Shown in pieces: positions 7,305 through 16,806 of a DNA stretch of 64,000 nucleotides. The stretch comes from Acidobacteriota bacterium (GTDB taxonomy: Bacteria; Acidobacteriota; Terriglobia; Terriglobales; SCQP01). Position numbers and translations under genes: made by a program. The notes beneath the pieces were generated by a model. It was given only the letters and a program-made list of their open reading frames with translations, did not search any database and had not been told where the DNA came from. Position 1 is the first letter of the stretch; every line of letters starts with the position of its first letter. The stretch spans positions 26,552 to 90,551 of the forward strand of contig DAHUYO010000005.1 of the NCBI GenBank assembly GCA_027315185.1, in the 5' to 3' direction.

Positions 7305-9935
7305 CTAGGCGTGCAATTCCCCGGCGCCGCCTCCGCCGCGGTCGGGCAGGGCCGGGCCCAGCCGCGCCTCAAACCAGTCTTGAAGCTGGCGGGTAATCTC
7401 CGCCGGATCTTGGCCGGAGATGCGAATGGGCTCGCCAAAGGTGATCCTTGCCCGGCCGCGGCGCACGCGCTTGGCGCCGGCGGGTAAAATTGCAAACACG
7501 CCTTCGACCGTCACCGGCACCACCGGCAACGCCAGGGAGCGGGCGAAGACGCCGATACCCGGGCGGAAATCGTGCAGCCTGCCGTCGAGCGTGCGAGCGC
7601 CTTCGGGGAAGATCAGGGGGCAATACCCGCGGTCGGCCAGTTCCCCGGCATGGCGGAGCGCGGGCTCAATGCCGGTGGTGGCGGAGAGCACAAAGATGTT
7701 GAAGAACATCTCCAGCAGCCGGTAGCGGCGCTGCGCGCGGCGCCGCGCGGACGCCGATGCTCCCGGCAGGAACTTGGCGCGAAAGGCGTCCAACGCCATT
7801 GCGGGCGCCACCCATGGGCGCCAGCGCAGCGGCAGAGCGCGGAGTATGACCGGAACGTCCAGCATGCTTTGGTGGTTGGCGATGAACAGCACGGGGCGGC
7901 GCAGGGAGCGCAGGTGCTCCCGTCCGCGCACCTCGACGCGCGCCACGCTGCGCAGCGGCGGATAAACCAACAGCCAGCGCAGCGGCTCCCGGCACCAGCG
8001 CACCAGCGGAGAGAGCGGCCAGCGGGAATAGCGGAACGGACGCCGGGCGGGCGGCATGGCCGGCGGCGCCTTTCCGGCGGCGGGCAGCGTCGTGGCGGGC
8101 GGCGCCTCGGCAGCGGCGATCAATGCTCCCAACCTTCCCACCGTCTCCGCCCGCGCCAGCTCGGTTTCCTCGAGCTCGATGCTGCGCGACGCCAGCCACG
8201 CCAGCAACTCCACGCGGTCAAGCGAACCTAGACCGAGATCTTCCGCTAAGCGCGCCTCCGGTAGCAGGCGTTCGCGGCCGACGCCCAACAAGCGGGCCAG
8301 ATACTCCCGCCAATCCTCCGCCGCCGCCCCCGCCGTGGCGGATTGGCCGTTGACCCAGGCCGCCACCGCCGCGCGGCGCAGCTTGTGCGTGGAGGCGGTG
8401 CGGGGCAGCGCCGCTTCCGGCCAACGGGAAAACGCCGCGATCCGCTGGTGCGCCTCTAACCGGCCATTCGCCGCCGCCACCGCCACCGCGAGTTGCTCGT
8501 CTTCCAAACCCGGCGCCACCAGGACCGCGTGTACGCGGGCGCGGCCGGCCCGCTCTTCCGCCACCACCGCGCTTTCCGCGATTCCGGGCTGGGCGTCCAG
8601 CGCCGCTTCCACATCTTGCGGATAGACGTTCATCCCTTCGGCGGTGACGACGACTTCTTTTTTCCGCCCGAGATAAATCAGGTTGCCTTCCGCGTCCATC
8701 CGGCCGAGATCGCCGGTGCGCAGCCAACCCGCGGCAAAGGCGTCCGCGGTGGCGGCAGCGTTCTGGTAATAGCCGGGCGAGACGTTGGGCCCGCGCACCA
8801 AGATCTCGCCGTCGTCGGCGATGCGGATCTCCATGCCCGCCAGCTTGCGGCCCACCGCACCGCGGCGAATTTTGAAGGGATGGGTGATGGCCACGGCAGG
8901 CGCGGTTTCGGTGAGCCCGTAACCCTGCACCACGGCGTAACCAAGCGCTTGCCACAGGGCTTCCTGCTCGCTGGGCAAGGCCGCGCCGCCCACCACCAGC
9001 GCCCACATCTTCCAGCCCAGCTTGCGGTGCAGGCGGCGCCAATGCCACCAGCGCCAGGCCACGCCATGCCCTTGCGCCGCGCCGATTACCGCCGGCGCGT
9101 CCCCGGCGCCCGCCGCCTGCCGCGCCCACTGGGAAAAGAGCTCGACCTCCCGCGGCACGGCCACGACCACGGAGGCGCGGGTTTGTTTCACCGCGGCCGC
9201 CACCGCTTCCCCGCCCTGCGCCTCCAAATAGACCACCGTGCTGGCCAGCAGCGGAGGAATCAACAGACCCATCACCTGGCCGAACAAATGGCTGAGGGGA
9301 ATCAAGTGCACGAAGCGCAAGGGCAGCAGGGGCCGGGCCCAACTTTGGTATTTGCCTACTTCCTGGGCGATGGGCCGCAGATTGGCCAGCACATTGCCGT
9401 GCGTAATCATCACGCCCTTGGGTTCGGCGGTGGCGCCGGAGGTATAGACGATTTCCAGCAGGTCGCCTTCCCGCACGGGTGCGGGCGCGGCGGGCGCGGC
9501 GGGCGGCAACGGCTCCAAATCCTCGAAGCGCAGGGCCAGCGCCCAATCGGCGGGGCCAAACGCCGCCATGCGCTCGGCCGAGGCGAGTAAGACCCGCGCG
9601 CCCGTCTGTTGCTGAATGGTCCGCGCGTAGCGGGGAGAAAACGCCGCATCCAGCGGCACCGCCACCATGCCGGCCAGGACCGTGGCGTAGAACGCGATGG
9701 CCCAGGCCGCGCCGGACGGCCCCCAGATCAGAACCTTTTCGCCGCGTTCGGCGCCGGCTTGCAGCCGCGTCTGGAGGGCGAAGGCTTTGCCCAGGATCTC
9801 CGCGTAGGTATAAGCGCGCGTGCGGTACAACCGCCGGTCAATGACCGCCGCGCGCTCGCCCAGCGCCGCCATGCCGGCGATGAAACCGGGCAAACTCGCC
9901 AGCCGGTCCGGGTTTGCCAGGTTCGCGCCCGCCAC
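7305..9935 (-). CDS. Fused AMP-dependent acyl synthetase / acyl carrier domain / PlsC-type acyltransferase
   Basis: AMP-binding motif VYTSGATAEPKGVMITHGN; carrier motif EDLGLGSLDRVEL; acyltransferase motifs NHQSMLD and FPEGAR. Confidence 0.85.
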   Translation of the reverse strand: MAGANLANPDRLASLPGFIAGMAALGERAAVIDRRLYRTRAYTYAEILGKAFALQTRLQAGAERGEKVLIWGPSGAAWAIAFYATVLAGMVAVPLDAAFSPRYARTIQQQTGARVLLASAERMAAFGPADWALALRFEDLEPLPPAAPAAPAPVREGDLLEIVYTSGATAEPKGVMITHGNVLANLRPIAQEVGKYQSWARPLLPLRFVHLIPLSHLFGQVMGLLIPPLLASTVVYLEAQGGEAVAAAVKQTRASVVVAVPREVELFSQWARQAAGAGDAPAVIGAAQGHGVAWRWWHWRRLHRKLGWKMWALVVGGAALPSEQEALWQALGYAVVQGYGLTETAPAVAITHPFKIRRGAVGRKLAGMEIRIADDGEILVRGPNVSPGYYQNAAATADAFAAGWLRTGDLGRMDAEGNLIYLGRKKEVVVTAEGMNVYPQDVEAALDAQPGIAESAVVAEERAGRARVHAVLVAPGLEDEQLAVAVAAANGRLEAHQRIAAFSRWPEAALPRTASTHKLRRAAVAAWVNGQSATAGAAAEDWREYLARLLGVGRERLLPEARLAEDLGLGSLDRVELLAWLASRSIELEETELARAETVGRLGALIAAAEAPPATTLPAAGKAPPAMPPARRPFRYSRWPLSPLVRWCREPLRWLLVYPPLRSVARVEVRGREHLRSLRRPVLFIANHQSMLDVPVILRALPLRWRPWVAPAMALDAFRAKFLPGASASARRRAQRRYRLLEMFFNIFVLSATTGIEPALRHAGELADRGYCPLIFPEGARTLDGRLHDFRPGIGVFARSLALPVVPVTVEGVFAILPAGAKRVRRGRARITFGEPIRISGQDPAEITRQLQDWFEARLGPALPDRGGGGAGELHA

Positions 9936-10027
9936 CCTCCGACTGTATCGTATTGAAAGGCGCGAGCCCGCGTAGCGGGGCGGTAGCGAGCGCGAACGGC
10001 GACGGCGCCAATGCTAGCCTAAAGCGG

Positions 10028-10450
10028 ATGAAGAACCTGTTCCCGAGATTGGAATTTTTAGCTCTTTTGCTGCTGCGGGCGGCGGTGGGGTTGGTCTTCC
10101 TCTGGCACGGGAGCATGAAGCTGGACGACCTCGCCGCCTGGCAGCGCAACTTCGTGCACATGGGGTTTCCGGGTTATTTCGCCATCGTGGCCGGGGTGCT
10201 GGAAACCGTGGGCGGCGCGCTGCTGATTCTAGGATTATTCGCCCGCATTGCCGGCTTATTGCTGGCGGGCGAGATGCTGATCGCGCTGATTCGCGTGCAT
10301 TGGCCCGCGGCGCCGCTGACGCGGGTGGGCGCCTACGAGTTGCCGCTGCTGCTGGCGGCGGGCAGTTTCGCCGTCTTCGTCCTCGGTGCGGGACCGGCGG
10401 CCGTGGACCGGCTGCGCGGCCGCGGCAAGAGCCTGCGCGCCGGCGCTTAG
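10028..10450 (+). CDS. DoxX family membrane protein
   Basis: MKNLFPRLEFLALLLLRAAVGLVFLWHGSMKL...FAIVAGVLETVGGALLILGLFAR. Confidence 0.8.
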   Translation: MKNLFPRLEFLALLLLRAAVGLVFLWHGSMKLDDLAAWQRNFVHMGFPGYFAIVAGVLETVGGALLILGLFARIAGLLLAGEMLIALIRVHWPAAPLTRVGAYELPLLLAAGSFAVFVLGAGPAAVDRLRGRGKSLRAGA

Positions 10451-10502
10451 GCTGCCTTGACCGCGAACCGGTCTGCCCTGACAATATAGGGTTCACCGAG
10501 CT

Positions 10503-11591
10503 ATGCGATTTTTCTCCCGGCGCGGGCCGGCGCCGCCTTCCGGCGTGTCTTCCGGCTCCGCCTTCCAGCCCCCTGCGGCTTCGTCTGCCATGAGCGTCCA
10601 ACCCCAGCCTCCCATTTCCGGCGCCGCCGGGCTGACCCCGCGGCAATTGACCCACCGATTGCGGCAGATGCTCGCCATCCGGGAGTTCGAGCGGCTGGGC
10701 GAGCAATGCTTTCGCGATGGCTTGATCCGCGGCTATTACCATTCCTACGCCGGTCAGGAGGCGGTGGGCGTGGGCTTTCTCAACGCCCTGGACCTGAGCC
10801 GCGATTACGTGGTGGACCACTATCGCGACCATGGCCACTGCCTGCTGCTGGGTCTGGACCCGGAGCAAATCTTCGCCGAGCTGTTCGGCCGCGCCACGGG
10901 GGTCTCCAAGGGCAAGGGCGGCAGCATGCACATGTACAGCCCGGAGCGGCATTTTCTGGGCGGCGACGGCATCGTCGGCGGCGGATTGTCGGTGGCCTGC
11001 GGCGTCGGCCTGGCGTTGAAGCGCCGGGCCAATGACCCCATCTGTGTCTGCTTCTTCGGCGACGGCGCGCTGGACACGGGCACGTTCCATGAATCCATGA
11101 ATTTGGCCAGCCTGTGGAGCGTGCCGACGCTGTATGTTTGCATCAACAACCTCTACAGCATGGGCACGCGCGTGGAGGATCACTCCTCCCTGTCCCAGTT
11201 GGTGGACCGGGCGCAAGGTTATGGCGTAAAGATCGAGCAGGTGGACGGCCAGGACGTCTTCGCCACCACCGCCGCGGCGGAGCGCATTTACCAATACATG
11301 CGCCAGACCAAGCGGCCCTACTTCGTGGAAGCCCTCACCTACCGCTATCAGGGCCACGGCATCCACGATAAGGCGCTCAATTACCGGACCGAGCAGGAAG
11401 AAGCGCAATGGCACAGCCGGGATCCGATCCAGCTGCTGGCCGCGCACCTGATCACCGAGAAGATTTTGTCCGCCCAGCAGATCGAGGATCTGCGGCAGCA
11501 GATCGTTTCCGAGCTGCAAGCCAAGATCGAGCGCGCCAAGCAGGCGCCGCAGCCCGACGAGGCCGAGCTGACGCAGGACGTGCTGGCCTAG
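10503..11591 (+). CDS. pdhA: Pyruvate dehydrogenase E1 component alpha subunit (start could also be 10590)
   Basis: YYHSYAGQEAVGVG, TGVSKGKGGSMHMYSPERHFLGGDGIVGG, GDGALDTGTFHESMN (ThDP-binding region). Confidence 0.9.
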   Translation: MRFFSRRGPAPPSGVSSGSAFQPPAASSAMSVQPQPPISGAAGLTPRQLTHRLRQMLAIREFERLGEQCFRDGLIRGYYHSYAGQEAVGVGFLNALDLSRDYVVDHYRDHGHCLLLGLDPEQIFAELFGRATGVSKGKGGSMHMYSPERHFLGGDGIVGGGLSVACGVGLALKRRANDPICVCFFGDGALDTGTFHESMNLASLWSVPTLYVCINNLYSMGTRVEDHSSLSQLVDRAQGYGVKIEQVDGQDVFATTAAAERIYQYMRQTKRPYFVEALTYRYQGHGIHDKALNYRTEQEEAQWHSRDPIQLLAAHLITEKILSAQQIEDLRQQIVSELQAKIERAKQAPQPDEAELTQDVLA

Positions 11592-11608
11592 GGCTGGGGA
11601 CTTCCACG

Positions 11609-12589
11609 ATGAAAAAGCTATCCATGCACGAGGCGCTGAACCAGGCGCTGCGCGAAGAGATGCACCGCGATGAGCGGGTGGTGCTGCTGGGCGAAGAGAT
11701 CGGCAAATACAACGGCGTGCATTACGTGACCCGCGGCCTGTATGCCGAATTCGGTAAGGAGCGGGTGATTGACACGCCGATCTCGGAAGAGAGCTTCACC
11801 GGCGTCGGCGTCGGCCTGGCGATCATGGGCATGCGCCCCGTGGTGGAGATGATGCGCATGGACTTTTCCTTGCGCGCCATGGACCAGATTTACAACCACA
11901 TGGCCAAGATTCGGTACATGTCCGGCGGGCGGCTGAGCGTGCCGATGGTGCTGCGCGGGCCGGAGGGACCCGGCCCCAACCCGGGCCTGACCGCCCAGCA
12001 CGGGCAGCAGCTGACGGTTCTGTTCGCGCACTGCCCAGGCCTGCGGGTGGTGAGCCCTTCCAACCAATACGACGCCAAGGGCATGCTGAAGGCGGCGATC
12101 CGGTCCGACGATCCGGTGGTCTTTTTGGAGCCCGGACCGCTCAACAACAAGCAAGGCGACGTCGGCGAGGACGATTACCTGGTGTCGCTGGATCACGGCG
12201 AGGTCAAGCACGAGGGCAGCGACGTGACGCTAATCGGCTACGGGGCCAGCGTGGCGCTTTGCCTGCAAGCGGCGCGGGACCTGGAGCATGACGGGGTTTC
12301 GGCGGAGGTAGTGGATATTCGCTGTCTTCGGCCGCTGGACATGGGCCCGGCATTAGCCTCCGTGGCCAAGACCAACCGCGCGGTGGTCGCCGAATACGCC
12401 TGGCAGAGCTACGGTCCGGGCGCCGAGATCGTAGCCCGGTTGATGGCGGAAGCATTCTGGAACCTGGACGCCCCGGTGACGCGCGTGAGCGGGCAGGAAG
12501 TGCCGCTGCCGTATGCCGCCAACCTGGAGGAGTTGAGCAAGCCCCAGGTCGCCGACATCGTCGCCCAAGCCAAAGCCACGCTGCGCTAG
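11609..12589 (+). CDS. pdhB: Pyruvate dehydrogenase E1 component beta subunit
   Basis: MKKLSMHEALNQALREEMHRDERVVLLGEEIGKYNGVHYVTRGL...RVIDTPISEESFTGVGVGLA. Confidence 0.93.
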   Translation: MKKLSMHEALNQALREEMHRDERVVLLGEEIGKYNGVHYVTRGLYAEFGKERVIDTPISEESFTGVGVGLAIMGMRPVVEMMRMDFSLRAMDQIYNHMAKIRYMSGGRLSVPMVLRGPEGPGPNPGLTAQHGQQLTVLFAHCPGLRVVSPSNQYDAKGMLKAAIRSDDPVVFLEPGPLNNKQGDVGEDDYLVSLDHGEVKHEGSDVTLIGYGASVALCLQAARDLEHDGVSAEVVDIRCLRPLDMGPALASVAKTNRAVVAEYAWQSYGPGAEIVARLMAEAFWNLDAPVTRVSGQEVPLPYAANLEELSKPQVADIVAQAKATLR

Positions 12590-12597
12590 CGCCAGCG

Positions 12598-12621
12598 GGG
12601 GCGGGCTGAAGAACCCGCCCC
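12598..12621 (+). terminator. Hairpin GGGGCGGG-ctgaagaa-CCCGCCCC just after pdhB
   Basis: Perfect 8-bp stem, 8 nt after the pdhB stop codon; no U-tract. Confidence 0.45.
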
Positions 12622-12991
12622 ACTGAACCGCTGCCCTGCATAGGAGCGCCCTGCGTAGAAGCATGGATGCGGAGTTGCCGGACGGGGTTGGCCGGAAGGG
12701 GTGGGTGCGGCGCAAGGGGAGGAAACGGCCTGGGCAGGCGCTCCGGAAGAGTGTGCCATTTTGGCGGCGTTTCTGGCGCAAGTGCTTTGTTTTCAGCGCC
12801 GAAAATGTCACTCGCGCATTCTGAGTTCGCCCGCGATTTCCCCGCCGTGTCCGCGGCTGCGTCGCCGGCATTGCATCGCACGCTTGCTAGGCGCGGGTCC
12901 CCGCCCCGCATTTCCTAGAGGCGGGGCCGAGCCCCGCGTATCAGACGGCGGGCCTGGGCCGGTTTGCGGGGCACTGCTACAATGCGGAGCG

Positions 12992-14890
12992 ATGAAACGA
13001 ACGTTCGTCGTTTTGGCCGCGGCATTGGCGCTCTGCGCCGCCGCCGCCGCTACCGGCCTGCCCCAGCCCGCTGCCTACCCGGCTATTTTCCGCAAGGTGA
13101 CGGCGATGATCCCGATGCGGGATGGGGTGCGCCTGCACACGGAGATTTACATTCCCCGCCGCGCGGGCGGCCCGTGGCCGATCCTGCTGACGCGCACGCC
13201 CTACGGGTTGCACGATGACGCCCAAGGATTTACCCCGCTGCTGAACCTGTATCGGGCGATGATGCCCGACGGTTACATTTTTGTGTTTCAGGACATTCGC
13301 GGGCGCTATCGCTCGCAGGGCAAGTTCATCATGAACCGGCCGCCGCGGCCCTGTTTCCGGGCGCATCGCTGCACGGCGGCGGATATGGTTCCCGGACAAG
13401 TGGATGAGGCCACCGACACCTACGACACCATCGCCTGGCTGCTGCGCCACGTGAGCGACAACAACGGCCGGGTGGGCATGGCGGGCATCTCCTACGGCGG
13501 CTGGCTGACGACGATGGCGATGCTGGATCCGCATCCGGCGCTGAAGGCGGTGAGCGAGCAAGCCTCGCCGGAGGATCAGTTTCTGGGCGACGATTTCCAT
13601 CACAACGGCGCCTTCCGGCTCAGCTACGGCTTCGAATACGCGGCCATGATGGAGACGGGAAAAACCAACTTCCACTTCCATTTCAACCGCTACGACACCT
13701 ACGAATGGTATCTGCGCCTGGGCCCGCTGGCCAATGTCAACCGGAAGATATTCCACGGCCGGCTGCCGACCTGGAACCACTTCGTCAACCATCCGAACTA
13801 CGACACGTTCTGGAAGAAGATGGCGTTCGCGCCCTACCTGACGCGGGTGACGGTGCCGATGCTGAACGTGGCGGGATGGTATGACCAGGAGGATTTCTAC
13901 GGGCCGCAAACGATTTACAAATTGCTGGAGCGGCACGACCAGCACGGGCGCAACTATTTTGTCGCCGGGCCGTGGAATCACGGCGGCTGGTCGCACGGAA
14001 CGGGCAATCATCTCGGGCCGGTGCGGTTCGGCAGCGCCACCAGCGTCTATTTCCGCAAGAACGTGCAGGCGCGGTGGTTCCGGTACTGGCTGCACCAAAC
14101 AGGGCGGCTGAACGAACCCAAGGCGCTCGTGTTTCAGACCGGCAGCAACGTCTGGCAGCGCTATGCGGCGTGGCCGCCGCGGCGGGCGCGGGCGCGGCGG
14201 CTGTATTTCCGCCCCGGACTGCGGCTCGGGTTCCAGCCGGCGGCGCGGCGCGGCTCCAACGCCTACATCTCCGAGCCCAACAATCCCGTTCCCTACCGGC
14301 CCCGGCCGGTGCGGCCTACCTATCCGGGGCCGGAATGGCCGGTGTGGCTGGTGCAGGACCAGCGTTTCGTCAATCACCGGCCGGACGTGCTGAGCTATGA
14401 AAGCGCGACGCTGCACCACACGGTGGCAGTCGCGGGGGACATTGTCGCCCATTTGTTCGCCGCGACCACCGGCAGCGACAGCGACTGGATCGTCAAGCTG
14501 ATTGACGTTTATCCGCAGAACTACCGGCCGCAGCCGAAGATGAGCGGCTATGAGCTGATCATCGCCGACGAGGTTTTCCGCGGGCGCTTCCGGCACAGCT
14601 ACAGCCACCCGCGGCCGATCACGCCGGGCAAGGTGACGCGGTACGTGATTGACCTGCACACCAACGATCATGCCTTTCTGCCGGGGCATCGCATCATGGT
14701 GCAGGTGCAGAGCACGTGGTTTCCGCTGATTGACCGCAACCCGCAGACCTACGTGCCCAACATCTTTTTGGCGCGGCGGCAAGATTTTCGCACCGCGTGG
14801 CAGCGCATCTACTACGGGCCGGGGGAGGCGTCGTATATCTCCCTTCCGGTGGTGCCGAGCTCCGGCCCGCGACAAAACCCGGGGCGCTAA
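12992..14890 (+). CDS. CocE/NonD family hydrolase (X-Pro dipeptidyl peptidase S15-like), secreted
   Basis: Signal peptide; IPMRDGVRLHTEIYIPR, DIRGRYRSQGKF, GRVGMAGISYGGWLTT (GxSYxG). Confidence 0.85.
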   Translation: MKRTFVVLAAALALCAAAAATGLPQPAAYPAIFRKVTAMIPMRDGVRLHTEIYIPRRAGGPWPILLTRTPYGLHDDAQGFTPLLNLYRAMMPDGYIFVFQDIRGRYRSQGKFIMNRPPRPCFRAHRCTAADMVPGQVDEATDTYDTIAWLLRHVSDNNGRVGMAGISYGGWLTTMAMLDPHPALKAVSEQASPEDQFLGDDFHHNGAFRLSYGFEYAAMMETGKTNFHFHFNRYDTYEWYLRLGPLANVNRKIFHGRLPTWNHFVNHPNYDTFWKKMAFAPYLTRVTVPMLNVAGWYDQEDFYGPQTIYKLLERHDQHGRNYFVAGPWNHGGWSHGTGNHLGPVRFGSATSVYFRKNVQARWFRYWLHQTGRLNEPKALVFQTGSNVWQRYAAWPPRRARARRLYFRPGLRLGFQPAARRGSNAYISEPNNPVPYRPRPVRPTYPGPEWPVWLVQDQRFVNHRPDVLSYESATLHHTVAVAGDIVAHLFAATTGSDSDWIVKLIDVYPQNYRPQPKMSGYELIIADEVFRGRFRHSYSHPRPITPGKVTRYVIDLHTNDHAFLPGHRIMVQVQSTWFPLIDRNPQTYVPNIFLARRQDFRTAWQRIYYGPGEASYISLPVVPSSGPRQNPGR

Positions 14891-14929
14891 TCCCGCGTTC
14901 GATTCGCCGCGCGGCGCGTATATAGAGGT

Positions 14930-15523
14930 ATGGAAGCGTCCGCCGAGATGATTCCGCCCGTCCGCGGCGTGCCGGTCCCGGCGGGCGCCGCCCGCGCGGC
15001 GGCGCCCGGCCCCGCGGTTCCGGGAGACGAGCAGGGCTTTGCGGCGGTGGTGCGAAGGCATCAGGGGATGGTGCATGCCATCGCATGGCATTTTCTGCAC
15101 GACTACGCAGCGGCGGAGGATTTGGCGCAAGACGTGTTTTTGAGCTTGTACGCCCACCGGGACGAGATCGCGTCGCCGCAGCACCTGGTGAATTGGCTAC
15201 GGCAGGTCGCCAGCCGGAAGTGTCTGGACCGCCGGAGGCGGCGAACGCTGGAACCGCTTCCCGTGGAACTCGCCGCGCCCGATAGCGCCGGTCCGGCGGG
15301 CATTGGCGACCCATGGCAAAAAGCGCGGTTGCGGTGGCTGCTGGCGCAAGTGCCGGCGCAGCCGCGGATGGTGCTATTGCTGCGCTACCAGCAGGAACTG
15401 GGCATCGAGGAAATCGCCGCGGCATTGGCCATGCCGGCAGCAACGGTACGGAGCCATTTGCGCCGGAGCTTGGCGCGTTTGCGGCGGCATTGGCGGAAAG
15501 CCGCCCAAGGAGAACGCTCATGA
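14930..15523 (+). CDS. RNA polymerase sigma factor, ECF/sigma-70 family
   Basis: FLHDYAAAEDLAQDVFLSLYAHRDEI and C-terminal HTH ELGIEEIAAALAMPAATVRSHLRRSLARLRRHW. Confidence 0.85.
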   Translation: MEASAEMIPPVRGVPVPAGAARAAAPGPAVPGDEQGFAAVVRRHQGMVHAIAWHFLHDYAAAEDLAQDVFLSLYAHRDEIASPQHLVNWLRQVASRKCLDRRRRRTLEPLPVELAAPDSAGPAGIGDPWQKARLRWLLAQVPAQPRMVLLLRYQQELGIEEIAAALAMPAATVRSHLRRSLARLRRHWRKAAQGERS

Positions 15524-15939
15524 CCCCGTCGGATCCGAAACTGGAAGCCGCGATCCGCGCGGCGCTGGACGCCGGAACGACGCCGGATTTGCCGGAGGAT
15601 TTCGCCCAGCGCACGGCGGCGCGGGCCGTGCGCGCGGCGGCGGCGCCGCCACGGCAGCCGCGGCGAGCCGGTTGGCGCTGGTGGCTGGCGCCGGCGGCGG
15701 CGGCGATTTTGCTGGCCGGCGTGGGACTGCGGCGGTTCGAACACCGCTGCGGCGCCGAACCCGCCGTCCGTTACATGGAACGCGGCGCGAGCCCGCGGAT
15801 CCCGGCGCGGCAGGCGCGGGTGCGCGAGTTGCATTATGCCGTGGCCGTAACGCAGCGCGAAATCGCGGAGATCACCGGCACGGCCGTGCGCCATGCCATG
15901 CAGGCCATTCCCCATTCCACTGGAAGGAACCAACTATGA
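15520..15939 (+). CDS. Small single-TM protein, possible sigma regulator
   Basis: 4-nt ATGA overlap with upstream sigma gene; TM WWLAPAAAAILLAGVGL. Confidence 0.6.
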   Translation: MTPSDPKLEAAIRAALDAGTTPDLPEDFAQRTAARAVRAAAAPPRQPRRAGWRWWLAPAAAAILLAGVGLRRFEHRCGAEPAVRYMERGASPRIPARQARVRELHYAVAVTQREIAEITGTAVRHAMQAIPHSTGRNQL

Positions 15940-16592
15940 AGCCAGTCAACTCTTCGTTTTCCCTCCGCGCCACCGCGCATGCCATGGCGGCGCTGGCGCT
16001 CGCTTGCCTGTTTGCCCTGCCGCTGGCGGCGCAATCCGGGCGGCTGCGGCTGAACCTGGACCACCTAGCCAAGCGGGCGGTGAAGTCCAACGTGGTGACG
16101 TTAAGCGGGTCCATGCTGCGCTCGATGGCCGGCAGCGCCGCGACGGGCCACTCGGGCAACCCGCAAGCGGACGCCGTTTTGGCGCACCTGAAGGGCATTT
16201 ACATCCGCGAACTGAAGTTCGCCAAGCCGGGGGAATATTCGCAACGCGAGCTGCACGCCATCATGGCGCAACTGGCGGGGCCGGGATGGCAAACCATCGT
16301 GCGGCATAGCAGCGCCGACGAACAGGCGTGGATCGCGGTGCAGCGCAACGATGAAGGCATCATCACGGCGCTGGCGATTCTGGACGCCAAGCCCACGAAG
16401 CTGTCGATCGTGAATATCGTTGGGCCGCTGCCGAATGGCCTGGCGTCGCTTGGGGCGCTGGGCGCATTAGGCAATTTGGGGAAGGCAATGGGGGGAGCGG
16501 CGCACCACGACCCGCACCACCCGAAGCTGCAAAAGCGGCCTCCCGAGCCGGCGGCGGCAGGCGGCGGAACGAGCCACGGGCAGCGGATCTAA
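15936..16592 (+). CDS. DUF4252-like secreted protein
   Basis: Signal peptide; LRLNLDHLAKRAVKSNVVTLSG...LKGIYIRELKFAKPGEYSQRELHAIMAQLAGPGWQTIV; ATGA overlap with upstream gene. Confidence 0.65.
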   Translation: MKPVNSSFSLRATAHAMAALALACLFALPLAAQSGRLRLNLDHLAKRAVKSNVVTLSGSMLRSMAGSAATGHSGNPQADAVLAHLKGIYIRELKFAKPGEYSQRELHAIMAQLAGPGWQTIVRHSSADEQAWIAVQRNDEGIITALAILDAKPTKLSIVNIVGPLPNGLASLGALGALGNLGKAMGGAAHHDPHHPKLQKRPPEPAAAGGGTSHGQRI

Positions 16593-16639
16593 CCGCGGCG
16601 GGACGGGCCCGCCGCGGGCCGGCGCGGCAGTCCGCGTCG

Positions 16640-16666
16640 CGGGCGAGGCCGCCCGCGCCCCCGGGG
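16640..16666. repeat. Dispersed palindrome family A (GCGGGCGAggCCGCCCGCGCCCC)
   Basis: Similar copies at 17890, 29645 and 36264. Confidence 0.6.
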
Positions 16667-16806
16667 CGGAAGCCGCGTACACGGCAACCGCGTACACGAT
16701 TGATCGGCGGGGCTGCGCCCCCGGCGAGCGGTCAGTATCCGGCTTCACCGCGGGCGAATCACGGCCGACGCGACGGTCCCGCGTTCGCGGCGGGGAGGGA
16801 GACGCG

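Noticed and set aside
12750-12830. Sigma-54 promoter (TGGCAC-like on minus, TGGCGC on plus)
   Set aside because: Spacing and the -12 element do not fit the TGGCAC-N5-TTGC consensus
12977-15184. 735-aa minus-strand ORF opposite the CocE/NonD hydrolase
   Set aside because: Low-complexity Arg/His/Pro-rich shadow ORF typical of high-GC DNA; the plus frame has clear S15 hydrolase motifs
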